Source: Ruminococcus sp.
GTDB lineage: Bacteria; Bacillota; Clostridia; Oscillospirales; Ruminococcaceae
NCBI GenBank assembly: GCA_031262105.1
Contig: JAISIH010000055.1
Span: 1 to 46,018 of the forward strand
Length of the DNA: 46,018 bases
Direction of reading: 5' to 3'
Shown here: in pieces, positions 1-7,012 of the stretch
Position numbering within the stretch: the first letter of the stretch is position 1
How the letters are laid out: each line of letters begins with the position of its first letter
The notes under the pieces: generated by a model
The model's input: the letters and a program-made list of their open reading frames with translations, nothing else
Database searches by the model: none
What the model was told of the DNA's origin: nothing
Translations under genes and position numbers: made by a program

Positions 1-29
1 CCCCCAAACCCCCTCCCCACCCGGACTTT
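1..29 (-). repeat. GC-rich hairpin repeat, copy A (partial)
   Basis: Read on the minus strand this is AAAGTCCGGG followed by G-rich runs ending in GGGTTTGGGGG, the same left end as the copies at 572-640, 3419-3488 and 3589-3660. The central hairpin and right end lie beyond the window edge, so only the left arm is visible. Which gene it abuts outside the window is unknown. Confidence 0.6.
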
Positions 30-73
30 AAAGTTAATCTATTGGAATGGTTAAGTTTTTCGATGAATTTCTC

Positions 74-102
74 TTGACAAGCTTGCTTTTTTTGCGTATA
101 AT
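74..102 (+). promoter_or_regulatory. Sigma-A promoter of the AbrB-like gene
   Basis: TTGACA at 74-79 and TATAAT at 97-102 are separated by exactly 17 bp. The predicted transcription start is about 30 bases before the start codon at 140, with an AGGAGG ribosome site at 127-132. Confidence 0.85.
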
Positions 103-139
103 AAAGTAAAGAATGTAAAGAAAGTAGGAGGGTTTGTTT

Positions 140-415
140 ATGCTTGATACAGCTCGGATTTCTTCAAAAGGGCAAATCACCATTCCGAAAGAAATAAGAA
201 GCAAACTCGGTCTCCGTGAGGGCGGCAAGGTTATTTTCATTGAAAAAAACGGCGATATAATGATTAAAAACGCAAGTATGATTGCGCTTATGGAACTACA
301 GCAGGAAATGTCCGGCGTTGCCGAAAAAATCGGTTGGAAAGACGAAAATGATGTTATTGCGTACTGCAAAGAAATACGTCAGGAATTAGGGGTTGAACGT
401 GGATATATTGATTGA
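140..415 (+). CDS. AbrB/SpoVT-family antitoxin-type DNA-binding protein
   Basis: This is a 91-residue protein with an N-terminal swapped-hairpin AbrB domain: the stretch ISSKGQITIPKEIRSKLGL followed by GGKVIF is the family signature (roughly residues 7-35). The C-terminal half is helical and would contact a partner toxin. The ATG at 140 is chosen over an upstream TTG because AGGAGG sits 7 bases before it. Proteins of this type usually bind their own promoter and neutralise a PIN-domain RNase encoded just downstream. Here the downstream frame overlaps by 17 bases, as in such operons, but is only a stump (399-479). The protein may therefore be an orphan antitoxin or a repurposed regulator. Confidence 0.85.
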   Translation: MLDTARISSKGQITIPKEIRSKLGLREGGKVIFIEKNGDIMIKNASMIALMELQQEMSGVAEKIGWKDENDVIAYCKEIRQELGVERGYID

Positions 416-479
416 TACAAATATCATGATTTCCGTTTCGCTCTTCCCGAATGAAAATATAATGCGCTTTTTTAGATAA
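399..479 (+). pseudogene. Truncated PIN-domain (VapC-like) toxin remnant
   Basis: A GTG at 399 overlaps the end of the AbrB gene and opens a 26-codon frame whose translation begins VDILIDTNIMISVSLFPN. That is the first strand of a PIN domain, including the first catalytic Asp (LIDTN). The frame then stops at TAA 477-479, and no other PIN motif follows before the recA promoter at 488. Full-length family members are about 130-150 residues, so more than 80% is missing. The overlap with the antitoxin gene and the correct start of the fold support a decayed toxin-antitoxin pair. The function is inferred lost. Confidence 0.75.
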
Positions 480-487
480 AATTACTC

Positions 488-516
488 TTGACATTCCCGA
501 CAAAATATGCTATAAT
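488..516 (+). promoter_or_regulatory. Sigma-A promoter of recA
   Basis: TTGACA at 488-493 and TATAAT at 511-516 have a 17-bp spacer. The leader to the recA start is about 120 bases and contains repeat copy B. I see no GAAC-N4-GTTC type LexA box overlapping this promoter. Confidence 0.85.
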
Positions 517-571
517 TGTTTCAGAAATCTTCGGCAATTAATTAAAAAAATAAAACAGACGTCCTAATAAA

Positions 572-640
572 AAAGTCTTTGGAAGGGGGGTCTGGGGGGA
601 TAACTTTTCCTCAGAAAAGTTTCCCCCCAGCGTACCTTAA
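572..640 (+). repeat. GC-rich hairpin repeat, copy B, in the recA leader
   Basis: The element runs from AAAGTCTTTGG through a G-rich tract to a hairpin whose arms are GGGGGGATAACTTTTC and GAAAAGTTTCCCCCC with a CTCA loop. It ends AGCGTACCTTA directly before the recA start. Left and right ends match copies C and D. Because it lies between the recA promoter and start codon, the hairpin must be part of the recA transcript. Confidence 0.8.
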
Positions 641-643
641 GAT

Positions 644-1768
644 ATGGCACCGAAAAAACAAGCAGTGAAAAAGGAATCGCCCGTAAATATCAGCGACAAC
701 ACGGGAAAAAAAGCCGCGCTTGAAAATGCTATGGCGATGATTGAGAAGCAGTACGGGAAGGGAGCGGTTATGCGGCTCGGGGCTGCTCCGTCCTATCACG
801 TTGATGTTATACCGACAGGCTCGATGACGCTTGATATGGCACTCGGAATCGGCGGTGTTCCTAAGGGGCGTATTGTCGAGATTTACGGTCCCGAAAGCTC
901 CGGGAAGACTACCGTTGCGCTTCATATTGCTGCGCAGGCTCAAAAGCTCGGCGGATATGTTGCCTTTATTGATGTAGAACACGCGCTTGACCCCGCTTAT
1001 GCGAAGGCTCTGGGCGTTAACATAGACGAACTTATCGTTTCACAGCCCGACTCGGGCGAACAGGCTCTCGAAATCGCGGAAGCTCTCGTGCGTTCCGGCG
1101 CGATCGACTGCCTTGTAATTGACTCCGTTGCGGCAATGACGACGAAAGCCGAAATTGAGGGCGAGATGGGCGACACCCACGTCGGGCTTCTTGCAAGACT
1201 AATGTCACAGGCAATGAGAAAGCTCACGGCGGTTATTTCTAAATCGCAGTGCGTTGCAATTTTTATAAACCAAGTCCGCGAAAAAATCGGCGTTATGTAC
1301 GGCAACCCCGAAACAACCCCGGGCGGCAGAGCGTTAAAATTCTACGCTTCGGTGCGGATTGAAGTCAGAAAAGGCGAGACAATCGACAGCCCGAACGGTC
1401 CGATCGGCGCGAGAACAAAATGCAAGGTTGTTAAAAATAAGGTTGCGCCGCCTTTCAAAAAGTGCGAATTCGACATGATTTTCGGCAAGGGCATTGCCCG
1501 CGAAGGCGAAGTTCTCGACCTTGCCGTGCAGTACGACATTGTACATAAATCCGGCGCGTGGTTTGCATACGGCGGCGATAAAATCGGGCAGGGCAGAGAC
1601 AACGCCCGCGAATTCATTAAAACGCACCCCGAAATAATGGCGGAAATTGAAGCCAAGATTAAAGAACACGTCTTAGCCTTCAAAGTCCCCGAAGATGAGG
1701 CTGTCCCCGAAGGCGGCAAAAAGGCAGAGGCAATCACCGACGCCGAAGAATTCGATCCGGTTGGTTAA
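644..1768 (+). CDS. recA: Recombinase RecA
   Basis: This 374-residue protein is the DNA-strand-exchange ATPase of homologous recombination and co-protease for LexA-type repressors. The Walker A motif GPESSGKTT is at residues 82-90, and the core aligns throughout ([14 protein letters not shown] near residue 33; the conserved [21 protein letters not shown] region). The N-terminus carries about 20 extra residues rich in Lys before the conserved KKAALENAM. An in-frame TAA at 638-640 forbids an upstream start. The leader lacks a recognisable Shine-Dalgarno sequence: the bases before ATG are the end of repeat copy B, whose strong hairpin ends about 16 bases upstream. Translation initiation is therefore unusual for such a highly needed gene. 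A terminator-like hairpin follows the stop. Confidence 0.97.
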   Translation: MAPKKQAVKKESPVNISDNTGKKAALENAMAMIEKQYGKGAVMRLGAAPSYHVDVIPTGSMTLDMALGIGGVPKGRIVEIYGPESSGKTTVALHIAAQAQKLGGYVAFIDVEHALDPAYAKALGVNIDELIVSQPDSGEQALEIAEALVRSGAIDCLVIDSVAAMTTKAEIEGEMGDTHVGLLARLMSQAMRKLTAVISKSQCVAIFINQVREKIGVMYGNPETTPGGRALKFYASVRIEVRKGETIDSPNGPIGARTKCKVVKNKVAPPFKKCEFDMIFGKGIAREGEVLDLAVQYDIVHKSGAWFAYGGDKIGQGRDNAREFIKTHPEIMAEIEAKIKEHVLAFKVPEDEAVPEGGKKAEAITDAEEFDPVG

Positions 1769-1778
1769 TATAGGCAAA

Positions 1779-1812
1779 AACGCCTGTTAATAACGGGCGT
1801 TTGTGTATATTT
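1779..1812 (+). terminator. Probable terminator of recA
   Basis: Inverted repeat AACGCCTGTT / AACGGGCGTT (1779-1788 and 1792-1801, 3-base loop, one G-T pair) lies 10 bases after the recA stop and is followed by a T-rich stretch (TTGTGTATATTT). The T-tract is interrupted, so efficiency is uncertain. Confidence 0.6.
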
Positions 1813-1843
1813 AACGAAAATTATAAAAATATTAAAAGAGTTC

Positions 1844-1872
1844 TTGACAAATGTTTTAATGCGTGGTATAAT
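1844..1872 (+). promoter_or_regulatory. Sigma-A promoter of the HPt gene
   Basis: TTGACA at 1844-1849 and TATAAT at 1867-1872 are separated by 17 bp. This shows that the HPt gene is transcribed independently of recA. Confidence 0.85.
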
Positions 1873-1927
1873 TGAAGAGGAAAAGTTTTATCCTTAAGTT
1901 AACTCAGTTTTGCGGGAGACTTACACC

Positions 1928-2299
1928 ATGTCTGATACTACCTTTAAGTACCCGATGCTCACTAAGCTTCAAGAAGCCGGCGCGGATATAAAAAACGCCG
2001 TTGCGCGTATGATGGACAACGAAGAACTTGTCAATAAATTCCTGCTCGGTTTCCCCGATCCCATGCGCCTTGAGACAATTAAGGCGGCTGTTAATTCGCG
2101 CGATTTGAAAGTCCTCGAAGAAGCCGTTCATAAGATTAAAGGCACCGCCGGGAACCTCGGGCTTACCGCTCTTTATGCTGTTGCTTCCGATTTCACAAAC
2201 CATGTTCGTGCGAAACGCTCGGAATGTTTTGCCGATGATTTTGAAAAGCTTTCTGTCGAATATACGAAAATGAGTTCGATCATTGAACAATATTTGTAA
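1928..2299 (+). CDS. Stand-alone HPt (histidine phosphotransfer) protein
   Basis: This 123-residue all-helical protein has the HPt phosphorylation motif AVHKIKGTAGNLGL, with the phospho-accepting His at about residue 68. Such proteins shuttle phosphate between a hybrid histidine kinase and a response regulator. No kinase or receiver gene is nearby, although a chemoreceptor and a CheW protein lie 2-4 kb downstream. The ATG at 1928 is chosen because GGGAG is 9 bases upstream; a TTG at 1910 would precede that site. It has its own promoter, so it is probably a single-gene unit. Partner proteins cannot be deduced from the window. Confidence 0.85.
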   Translation: MSDTTFKYPMLTKLQEAGADIKNAVARMMDNEELVNKFLLGFPDPMRLETIKAAVNSRDLKVLEEAVHKIKGTAGNLGLTALYAVASDFTNHVRAKRSECFADDFEKLSVEYTKMSSIIEQYL

Positions 2300-2370
2300 T
2301 TTATTTGAGGATTTTAGGGCGTAATGCATAAAATTACATCTTTTCAAGCAAATTTTTTAAGAAAGTTTAC

Positions 2371-2399
2371 TTGATTTGTTTTTACATTTGTGCTATAAT
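2371..2399 (+). promoter_or_regulatory. Probable promoter of the epimerase gene
   Basis: A perfect TATAAT at 2394-2399 has TTGATT at 2371-2376, with a 17-bp spacer. An ATCAGC/GCTGAT inverted repeat lies in the leader near 2437-2464, just before the ribosome site CGGAGA. Confidence 0.65.
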
Positions 2400-2476
2400 T
2401 AATAATAGTGACTTTATAAACAAAAAGATTATTACATCAGCTTCACGCAAAAAACGATGCTGATCGGAGATTACAT

Positions 2477-3421
2477 ATGAGAAACGTGCTTATTACCGGT
2501 GTTTCCGGACTTATCGGTACGGAAGTTGCCAATACGCTTCTTAATAAGGGCTTTACCGTGGTTGGGACGGACACGCGTCCGCCTTCCATATCGAATCCTG
2601 CGTTTACATTTATGCAGGCATCGCCCGACGATAAGGCGGCGTTCGTCGGCATTTTCGGCAAGGCGAACTGCGATGCGCTTGTTCACCTCGCTTGTTCATG
2701 CGACAACGACCTTCCCCCGCTTATCACCAAAGATGAAATTAAGCTTGCCGCGTCGTGCGATAAGTTTATCTACGACCTTGCCGTGAAAGAACGCTACAAA
2801 GACATTCTGCTTCTTTCGACACACATGGTTTACGCCGTTCAGAAAACGCGTGAGCCGATCCGTGAATCCTCGGACGTTAAGCCTACCCATATGTACGGCG
2901 AAATTAAGGCAGATTCTGAGAAAACGCTCTCGAAGGCAATCAATAAATCGAACACCAACGGCGTTATAATGCGTATGCCGCAGATGTATACCAAAACTTT
3001 CCTCGATAATCTCCACAGCAAACTTTGGGACCCGAAAGACAACTGCTTCTTCATCTACGGTTACGGCGAATACGGTTTCTCTTTTTGCAGTCTCTATAAC
3101 CTCTGCGATTTCGTTCTCGGCGTTCTCGCGGGTGCAAACGGAATGTCGAACTACACCGGCGTCTATAACATCTGCGATACAAAACCGCTCCTCGCGAAAG
3201 ATATGCTCGAGTTCCTAAAGGTTAACTCAAAAGTCGGCGCAGTCGTTCAGCGTAACTACGGCACAGACGCCGTAAAAGCCGCCATGGCGTTCGCCGGAAA
3301 AACCTCAAAATCCGATTACCGCTACAACGACATCGGCATAATCTGCTCCAACATAAGCTACGACAACACCAAAGCCCAACGCATCGCCCCCTTTAGATGG
3401 AAGCTGTCGAATACGAAATAA
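2477..3421 (+). CDS. NAD-dependent epimerase/dehydratase family protein
   Basis: This 314-residue protein belongs to the extended short-chain dehydrogenase family. The N-terminal Rossmann motif TGVSGLIG (residues 7-14) binds NAD(P), and the active-site pattern is present: S114 in LLLSTHMVYA and Y140-x3-K144 (MYGEIK). Relatives epimerise or dehydrate nucleotide sugars, but the substrate cannot be read from sequence or neighbours. The C-terminal third is less conserved. It is transcribed alone from the promoter at 2371-2399. The stop codon TAA (3419-3421) coincides with the right end of repeat copy C, so the last codons abut the element directly. Confidence 0.85.
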   Translation: MRNVLITGVSGLIGTEVANTLLNKGFTVVGTDTRPPSISNPAFTFMQASPDDKAAFVGIFGKANCDALVHLACSCDNDLPPLITKDEIKLAASCDKFIYDLAVKERYKDILLLSTHMVYAVQKTREPIRESSDVKPTHMYGEIKADSEKTLSKAINKSNTNGVIMRMPQMYTKTFLDNLHSKLWDPKDNCFFIYGYGEYGFSFCSLYNLCDFVLGVLAGANGMSNYTGVYNICDTKPLLAKDMLEFLKVNSKVGAVVQRNYGTDAVKAAMAFAGKTSKSDYRYNDIGIICSNISYDNTKAQRIAPFRWKLSNTK

Positions 3422-3488
3422 GGTACGTTGGGGGAAAACCTTCTCTAAAGAGAAGGTTTTCCCCCAAACCCCCTTTCCCAGAGACTTT
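3419..3488 (-). repeat. GC-rich hairpin repeat, copy C
   Basis: On the minus strand it reads AAAGTCTCTGGG, then a G-rich tract, then a hairpin with arms GGGGGAAAACCTTCTC and GAGAAGGTTTTCCCCC, ending CGTACCTTA. The terminal TTA is the complement of the TAA stop of the preceding epimerase gene. As RNA from that gene the hairpin could act as a 3'-end structure, but it has no U-tract. Confidence 0.85.
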
Positions 3489-3524
3489 CGTCATTATTGT
3501 TTACCGATCTTTTCGCAAACAGAT

Positions 3525-3552
3525 ACCCCCAAAGAATATCATCTTTGGGGGT
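3525..3552. terminator. Bidirectional terminator-like hairpin between convergent genes
   Basis: Perfect 10-bp inverted repeat ACCCCCAAAG (3525-3534) / CTTTGGGGGT (3543-3552) with an 8-base loop. It is followed by TAAATTTAT on the plus strand. It lies midway between repeat copies C and D, where the epimerase and chemoreceptor genes converge. Confidence 0.55.
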
Positions 3553-3588
3553 TAAATTTATCATAAAATAAATAATGAATATCTTTTT

Positions 3589-3660
3589 AAAGTCCGGGAG
3601 TGGGGGGTCTGGGGGGAGAGGGGGAGGTCACTCCTCCTCTCCCCCCAGCGCATCCCTAAG
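3589..3660 (+). repeat. GC-rich hairpin repeat, copy D
   Basis: It reads AAAGTCCGGGAG, G-rich tract, then a hairpin with GGGGGGAGAGGGGGAGG opposite CCTCCTCTCCCCCC, and ends CAGCGCATCCCTAAG. The CTA at 3656-3658 within this end is the complement of the TAG stop of the chemoreceptor gene. It is orientated opposite to copy C, with left ends facing each other 100 bp apart. Confidence 0.85.
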
Positions 3661-5734
3661 CCTTACGTAATCTAAACCGGGAAACGTTCTCGGCGAGGAG
3701 GGTTGATTGAGCGTTTAGTTCCTCGGCGGACGCGGCACATTCTTCGGCGGTTGCGGAGTTCTTTTGGACTACTTCGGAGACTTGGACAATGCCGTCATTG
3801 ATTTGGGAGATGGAGACGGACTGTTGTTCGGAGCTGTCGGCGATTTCGGTGATGAGGTCTGTGGAGCGGTTTATGCCATCGACGATTTCGGTGAGGGAAG
3901 CGGCAGTTTGAGCGGCGATGGTGCTGCCGAGCTCGGCTTTCTTCATGCTGTTTTCGATGAGAACGCCGGTTTCTTTTGCGGCGGCAGCTGATTTAGAGGC
4001 GAGGTTGCGAACTTCGTCTGCGACTACTGCGAAACCTTTTCCGGCTTCGCCTGCGCGGGCAGCTTCGACAGCGGCATTGAGTGCTAATATATTGGTCTGG
4101 AAGGCGATATCGTCGATAACCTTGATAACCTTCGAGATATCTTGAGAAGCGACGTTAATTTCGGCAACAGCGGCGGTCATTTCGGTCATCTGCTCGGAGC
4201 CTTTTTGAGCGTTATCCTTGATTGACTCGGAGAGGTGAGCGGCGTTGACAGCGCGTTCGGCGTTTTGTTTTGTCTTGATTGAAACCTCTTCGATTGAAGC
4301 GGAGAGTTCCTCGACGGTTGCGGCTTGCTCGGTTGAACCTTGAGCGAGGTTTTGGGAGGCGTCGGAGATTTGAGCCGCGCCGGTTGAAACTTGGTCGGAA
4401 GCTGTTCTTGTTGCGCCGAACATTTCGTTTAGATTATTAAGCATATTGATGAGCGAATGTGAAATTATATCGTCGTCGGACATTGCCTCGTGGGTGAAAT
4501 CAAGGTCGCCGTCCGCGATCCGCGTAAGCAGGCTTGCTACGCCGCCCAACGCGCTTGCGGTTTTCCCGAGGTAGTCGGCACATTCTGCACACTCATCTTT
4601 GCCGGCGGCGAGGGCACGCTGCTCTGCCCATTCTTCGTCGGTAAAGTTAGTTCTGCCGGTTGTTCCGATAGCCTTGAGGATTGACGTAACATAGCCGATA
4701 GGACCGGTAATGAGCTTCGTTATCATAGTTGCCATAATTATGGTAATTATTATCGCAAGGATAACAACGCCGGCAACGATAAGGAGCGTCGAAAGCGCGA
4801 TATTGTTTGCTTCTGTGATATCTTCGTTGACCGCGTCGTTCTGGTCAGCCATCTGATTAACGAGTTTTAACGTCTCGACAGCTGTTGCAGAAAGGGTTGC
4901 GAGGGCATCGGCGGAGTCTGCACCTGCTTTTATATAGTCGGTTAAGGCTTCTTCATATGTAGCCAGATAGCCTTCCATCTCGTTGACAGCTTCGATTGTG
5001 TTCGTGTTGGAAGTATTAGCCTTAAAAGCGGCAAGCTGTTCTTTGAGGCTGTTAAGCTGTTCAACTGCCAACTGCGAGTCTTTTTCGGTGTATTCAGCGA
5101 GGTTGCTCCGCACTTCAACGCGCATCTCTGCGAGCGTTAAGATAATCTCGGAGATGTCGTGAATACGTGTCTGGCGGTTTGTTATAATAGAACTTTGAGG
5201 GGTCGCGCCGTCACGGTATTCGGCGAAATCTTCCGCAATATTTGTGTTAATATTCTCGATAATTTTTCGTATATCTTCGTCGAAAGTTGCGCCTGCGGCG
5301 TTTACCTTAACGACGTCGTCCTGTTGAACGAGGAGCGAATTGTGCATCGCAACGAGGTCATCTTTATACTTCTTTGCGTAGGTGAGAACGTCGGCGGCGA
5401 TTTGTTTATATTCGGAAAGCTGTTCGGGGTTTGCTTCAATAATCGCGCCGGCTTCTTCAGCCGCCTTAATTGCGGCGTCCATGTTTGTTATACCTTGATT
5501 GTATTCGTCTTCAGAGTAAGCGTAGTAAATTACGGAGGCGTTTCTGCGTGCGTTTAAGAATGCGCGGCGCGACTCGGCAGAAGCACTCCAAAGGTCGGTC
5601 TGGATACCTACTGTCTTAATGTCGGTTACCGTCAAGAGATTCATTACTACGACTAAGATTGCGATAACTACCATGAGTGCTACCGGGATTCCGAAACCGA
5701 CGAGCAGTTTCTTCCCTATTTTCATGTTTTTCAC
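3656..5734 (-). CDS. Methyl-accepting chemotaxis protein (transmembrane chemoreceptor)
   Basis: This 692-residue receptor has an N-terminal membrane helix (about residues 12-37), an extracytoplasmic, mostly helical sensor region of about 270 residues, and a second membrane helix (about 313-340). A HAMP-like linker follows, then a long cytoplasmic coiled coil. The signalling tip is diagnostic: [35 protein letters not shown], given here in part as [19 protein letters not shown]. The sensor resembles four-helix-bundle ligand domains. Start: a GTG at 5732-5734 is 7 bases after GGAGG, while the in-frame ATG at 5725 would be 16 bases away, so GTG is preferred. The protein would couple to CheA through CheW, and a CheW-like gene is divergently transcribed 405 bp away. 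The TAG stop lies inside repeat copy D. Confidence 0.95.
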   Translation of the reverse strand: MKNMKIGKKLLVGFGIPVALMVVIAILVVVMNLLTVTDIKTVGIQTDLWSASAESRRAFLNARRNASVIYYAYSEDEYNQGITNMDAAIKAAEEAGAIIEANPEQLSEYKQIAADVLTYAKKYKDDLVAMHNSLLVQQDDVVKVNAAGATFDEDIRKIIENINTNIAEDFAEYRDGATPQSSIITNRQTRIHDISEIILTLAEMRVEVRSNLAEYTEKDSQLAVEQLNSLKEQLAAFKANTSNTNTIEAVNEMEGYLATYEEALTDYIKAGADSADALATLSATAVETLKLVNQMADQNDAVNEDITEANNIALSTLLIVAGVVILAIIITIIMATMITKLITGPIGYVTSILKAIGTTGRTNFTDEEWAEQRALAAGKDECAECADYLGKTASALGGVASLLTRIADGDLDFTHEAMSDDDIISHSLINMLNNLNEMFGATRTASDQVSTGAAQISDASQNLAQGSTEQAATVEELSASIEEVSIKTKQNAERAVNAAHLSESIKDNAQKGSEQMTEMTAAVAEINVASQDISKVIKVIDDIAFQTNILALNAAVEAARAGEAGKGFAVVADEVRNLASKSAAAAKETGVLIENSMKKAELGSTIAAQTAASLTEIVDGINRSTDLITEIADSSEQQSVSISQINDGIVQVSEVVQKNSATAEECAASAEELNAQSTLLAENVSRFRLRKA

Positions 5735-6139
5735 GCTTCATCCTCCTAAAATTAATAAAAAACGTTAATTTTCCGCATACTTATAGAGCAGCATGGAGAA
5801 CGGCGACGCTGCCTCATTATAAGTTCCGAAAATATAACGTTCGCATTTGAGAATAATTACAAAGAATATCCTGTTTCTTAATAATAATACTTATTCGCAA
5901 ACAATTAAAGCACAAATTGTAAACATAAAATTAATTAAAGATGAAAACAACTCAACAACCACATATTATAGAACAAAATCGAGAAGTTACTACAAATTAT
6001 AGATAACTAAAATCGAAAAAATATCAGAAAATTTTTAACTAATCACTTGCATAGAAAGTTCATATGTGATACAATGTATATTGAGAGTTTGCATTTATTT
6101 TGTATCAAAAAATAATATATATATCCCTGAGGTGCTAAT
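5735..6139. other. AT-rich divergent intergenic region between chemoreceptor and CheW genes
   Basis: These 405 bp hold the GGAGG ribosome site of the chemoreceptor at 5742-5746 and the CheW promoter at 6047-6075. For the chemoreceptor I found no convincing promoter: a TATAAT on the minus strand near 5815 lacks a matching -35. No open frame, RNA gene or strong repeat was seen. The strong AT bias contrasts with the flanking genes. Confidence 0.6.
6047..6075 (+). promoter_or_regulatory. Probable promoter of the CheW-CZB gene
   Basis: TTGCAT at 6047-6052 and TACAAT at 6070-6075 have a 17-bp spacer. It is the only good match before the gene, whose ribosome site is GAGGTG near 6129. Confidence 0.6.
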
Positions 6140-6991
6140 ATGAACGAGGAAGCTTTACAAATCGACAAAAATTCCCTCCCGTGGCTTACGTTTCTTCTCT
6201 GCGGAAACGCCTATGCTATAAACAGCAAATATATCGACGGCATAACGACCCGCCCCGATGAAATTACGCCGATACCCGATTCTCAGCCGAAATATATCGG
6301 TATGCTTAACGTCCGCGGGAACGTTTTTCCGCTCCTTGATATGCGGAAGCAGTTTAAGCTGCTCTCGATTGACGAGGAGATGGCGGCTTTCGAGAACGAC
6401 GCGGAGCATTTTATCGCCTCGCACAGAGAGCGGCTTAAGGCGGTTGAGGATGCGTTTGCACGCGGCGGCGAGCCTGATTTTAAGGTTGCCGATGAAGCCG
6501 TGAAGTGCGAATATACCCTTTGGCTTGACAAGAAATTCCATAAAAAAGACAAGGTTTATGAGACGCTCATGAAGGCGGATGCCGCCCATAAAGCCCTCCA
6601 CGCGCTTCCGGCGAAGATTTATACCGTGATGTCGGAGGACTATCTTGACCCGAAAAAATCGAAGCACGAAGAGGGCGAAACGCTTATCGAAGACGCCCGC
6701 GAGGACTTCCGCGTTTTCGCCGAAACCCTTGCGGAGGCTGAATTTTCCTACCGCAGACGTTTCCGCGAGACAATTATTAACTTAGCCGACGGGGAAGACC
6801 GCCTCGGAATTCTCGTTGACGAAGTTTTAGGCGTGGGCACAATCGACCCTGTCAAAGACAGCAAGAACCTCAACTCCGTCTATCAGTCGAAGCTCTTTTG
6901 CGGCGTAGCAAAGTCCGACAAAACCGAAAAAGAGATACTTATAATAGATGAAGAGCTTCTTATCCGGCAAAACGCCCAAATTAACGATTAA
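6140..6991 (+). CDS. CheW-domain protein with an internal CZB-like zinc-binding domain
   Basis: The 283-residue protein contains a CheW adaptor fold split by an insert of about 130 residues. The N-terminal half (residues 14-74: LTFLLCGNAYAIN, then YIGMLNVRGNVFPLLDMRK) and C-terminal half (about 209-276: ETIINLADGEDRLGILVDEV ... VAKSDKTEKEILIIDEELL) are typical CheW. The insert carries a pattern matching the chemoreceptor zinc-binding (CZB) family: H95, then C123 in KCEYTLWLD, then H150 and H154 in AHKALH, i.e. the 3-His/1-Cys set. CheW links receptors to CheA, and CZB domains bind Zn2+ and can respond to its availability or to hypochlorous acid. Together they suggest an adaptor whose coupling is zinc- or redox-gated. 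It is divergent from the chemoreceptor gene and upstream of a cellulase. The CheW call is sure; the CZB call rests on the motif alone. Confidence 0.85.
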   Translation: MNEEALQIDKNSLPWLTFLLCGNAYAINSKYIDGITTRPDEITPIPDSQPKYIGMLNVRGNVFPLLDMRKQFKLLSIDEEMAAFENDAEHFIASHRERLKAVEDAFARGGEPDFKVADEAVKCEYTLWLDKKFHKKDKVYETLMKADAAHKALHALPAKIYTVMSEDYLDPKKSKHEEGETLIEDAREDFRVFAETLAEAEFSYRRRFRETIINLADGEDRLGILVDEVLGVGTIDPVKDSKNLNSVYQSKLFCGVAKSDKTEKEILIIDEELLIRQNAQIND

Positions 6992-7012
6992 TAAATAGAA
7001 TTTAGGTTAACC

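Noticed and set aside
488..643. LexA-type operator at the recA promoter
   Set aside because: No GAAC-N4-GTTC or similar palindrome overlaps the -35/-10; the only palindrome is the repeat hairpin further down.
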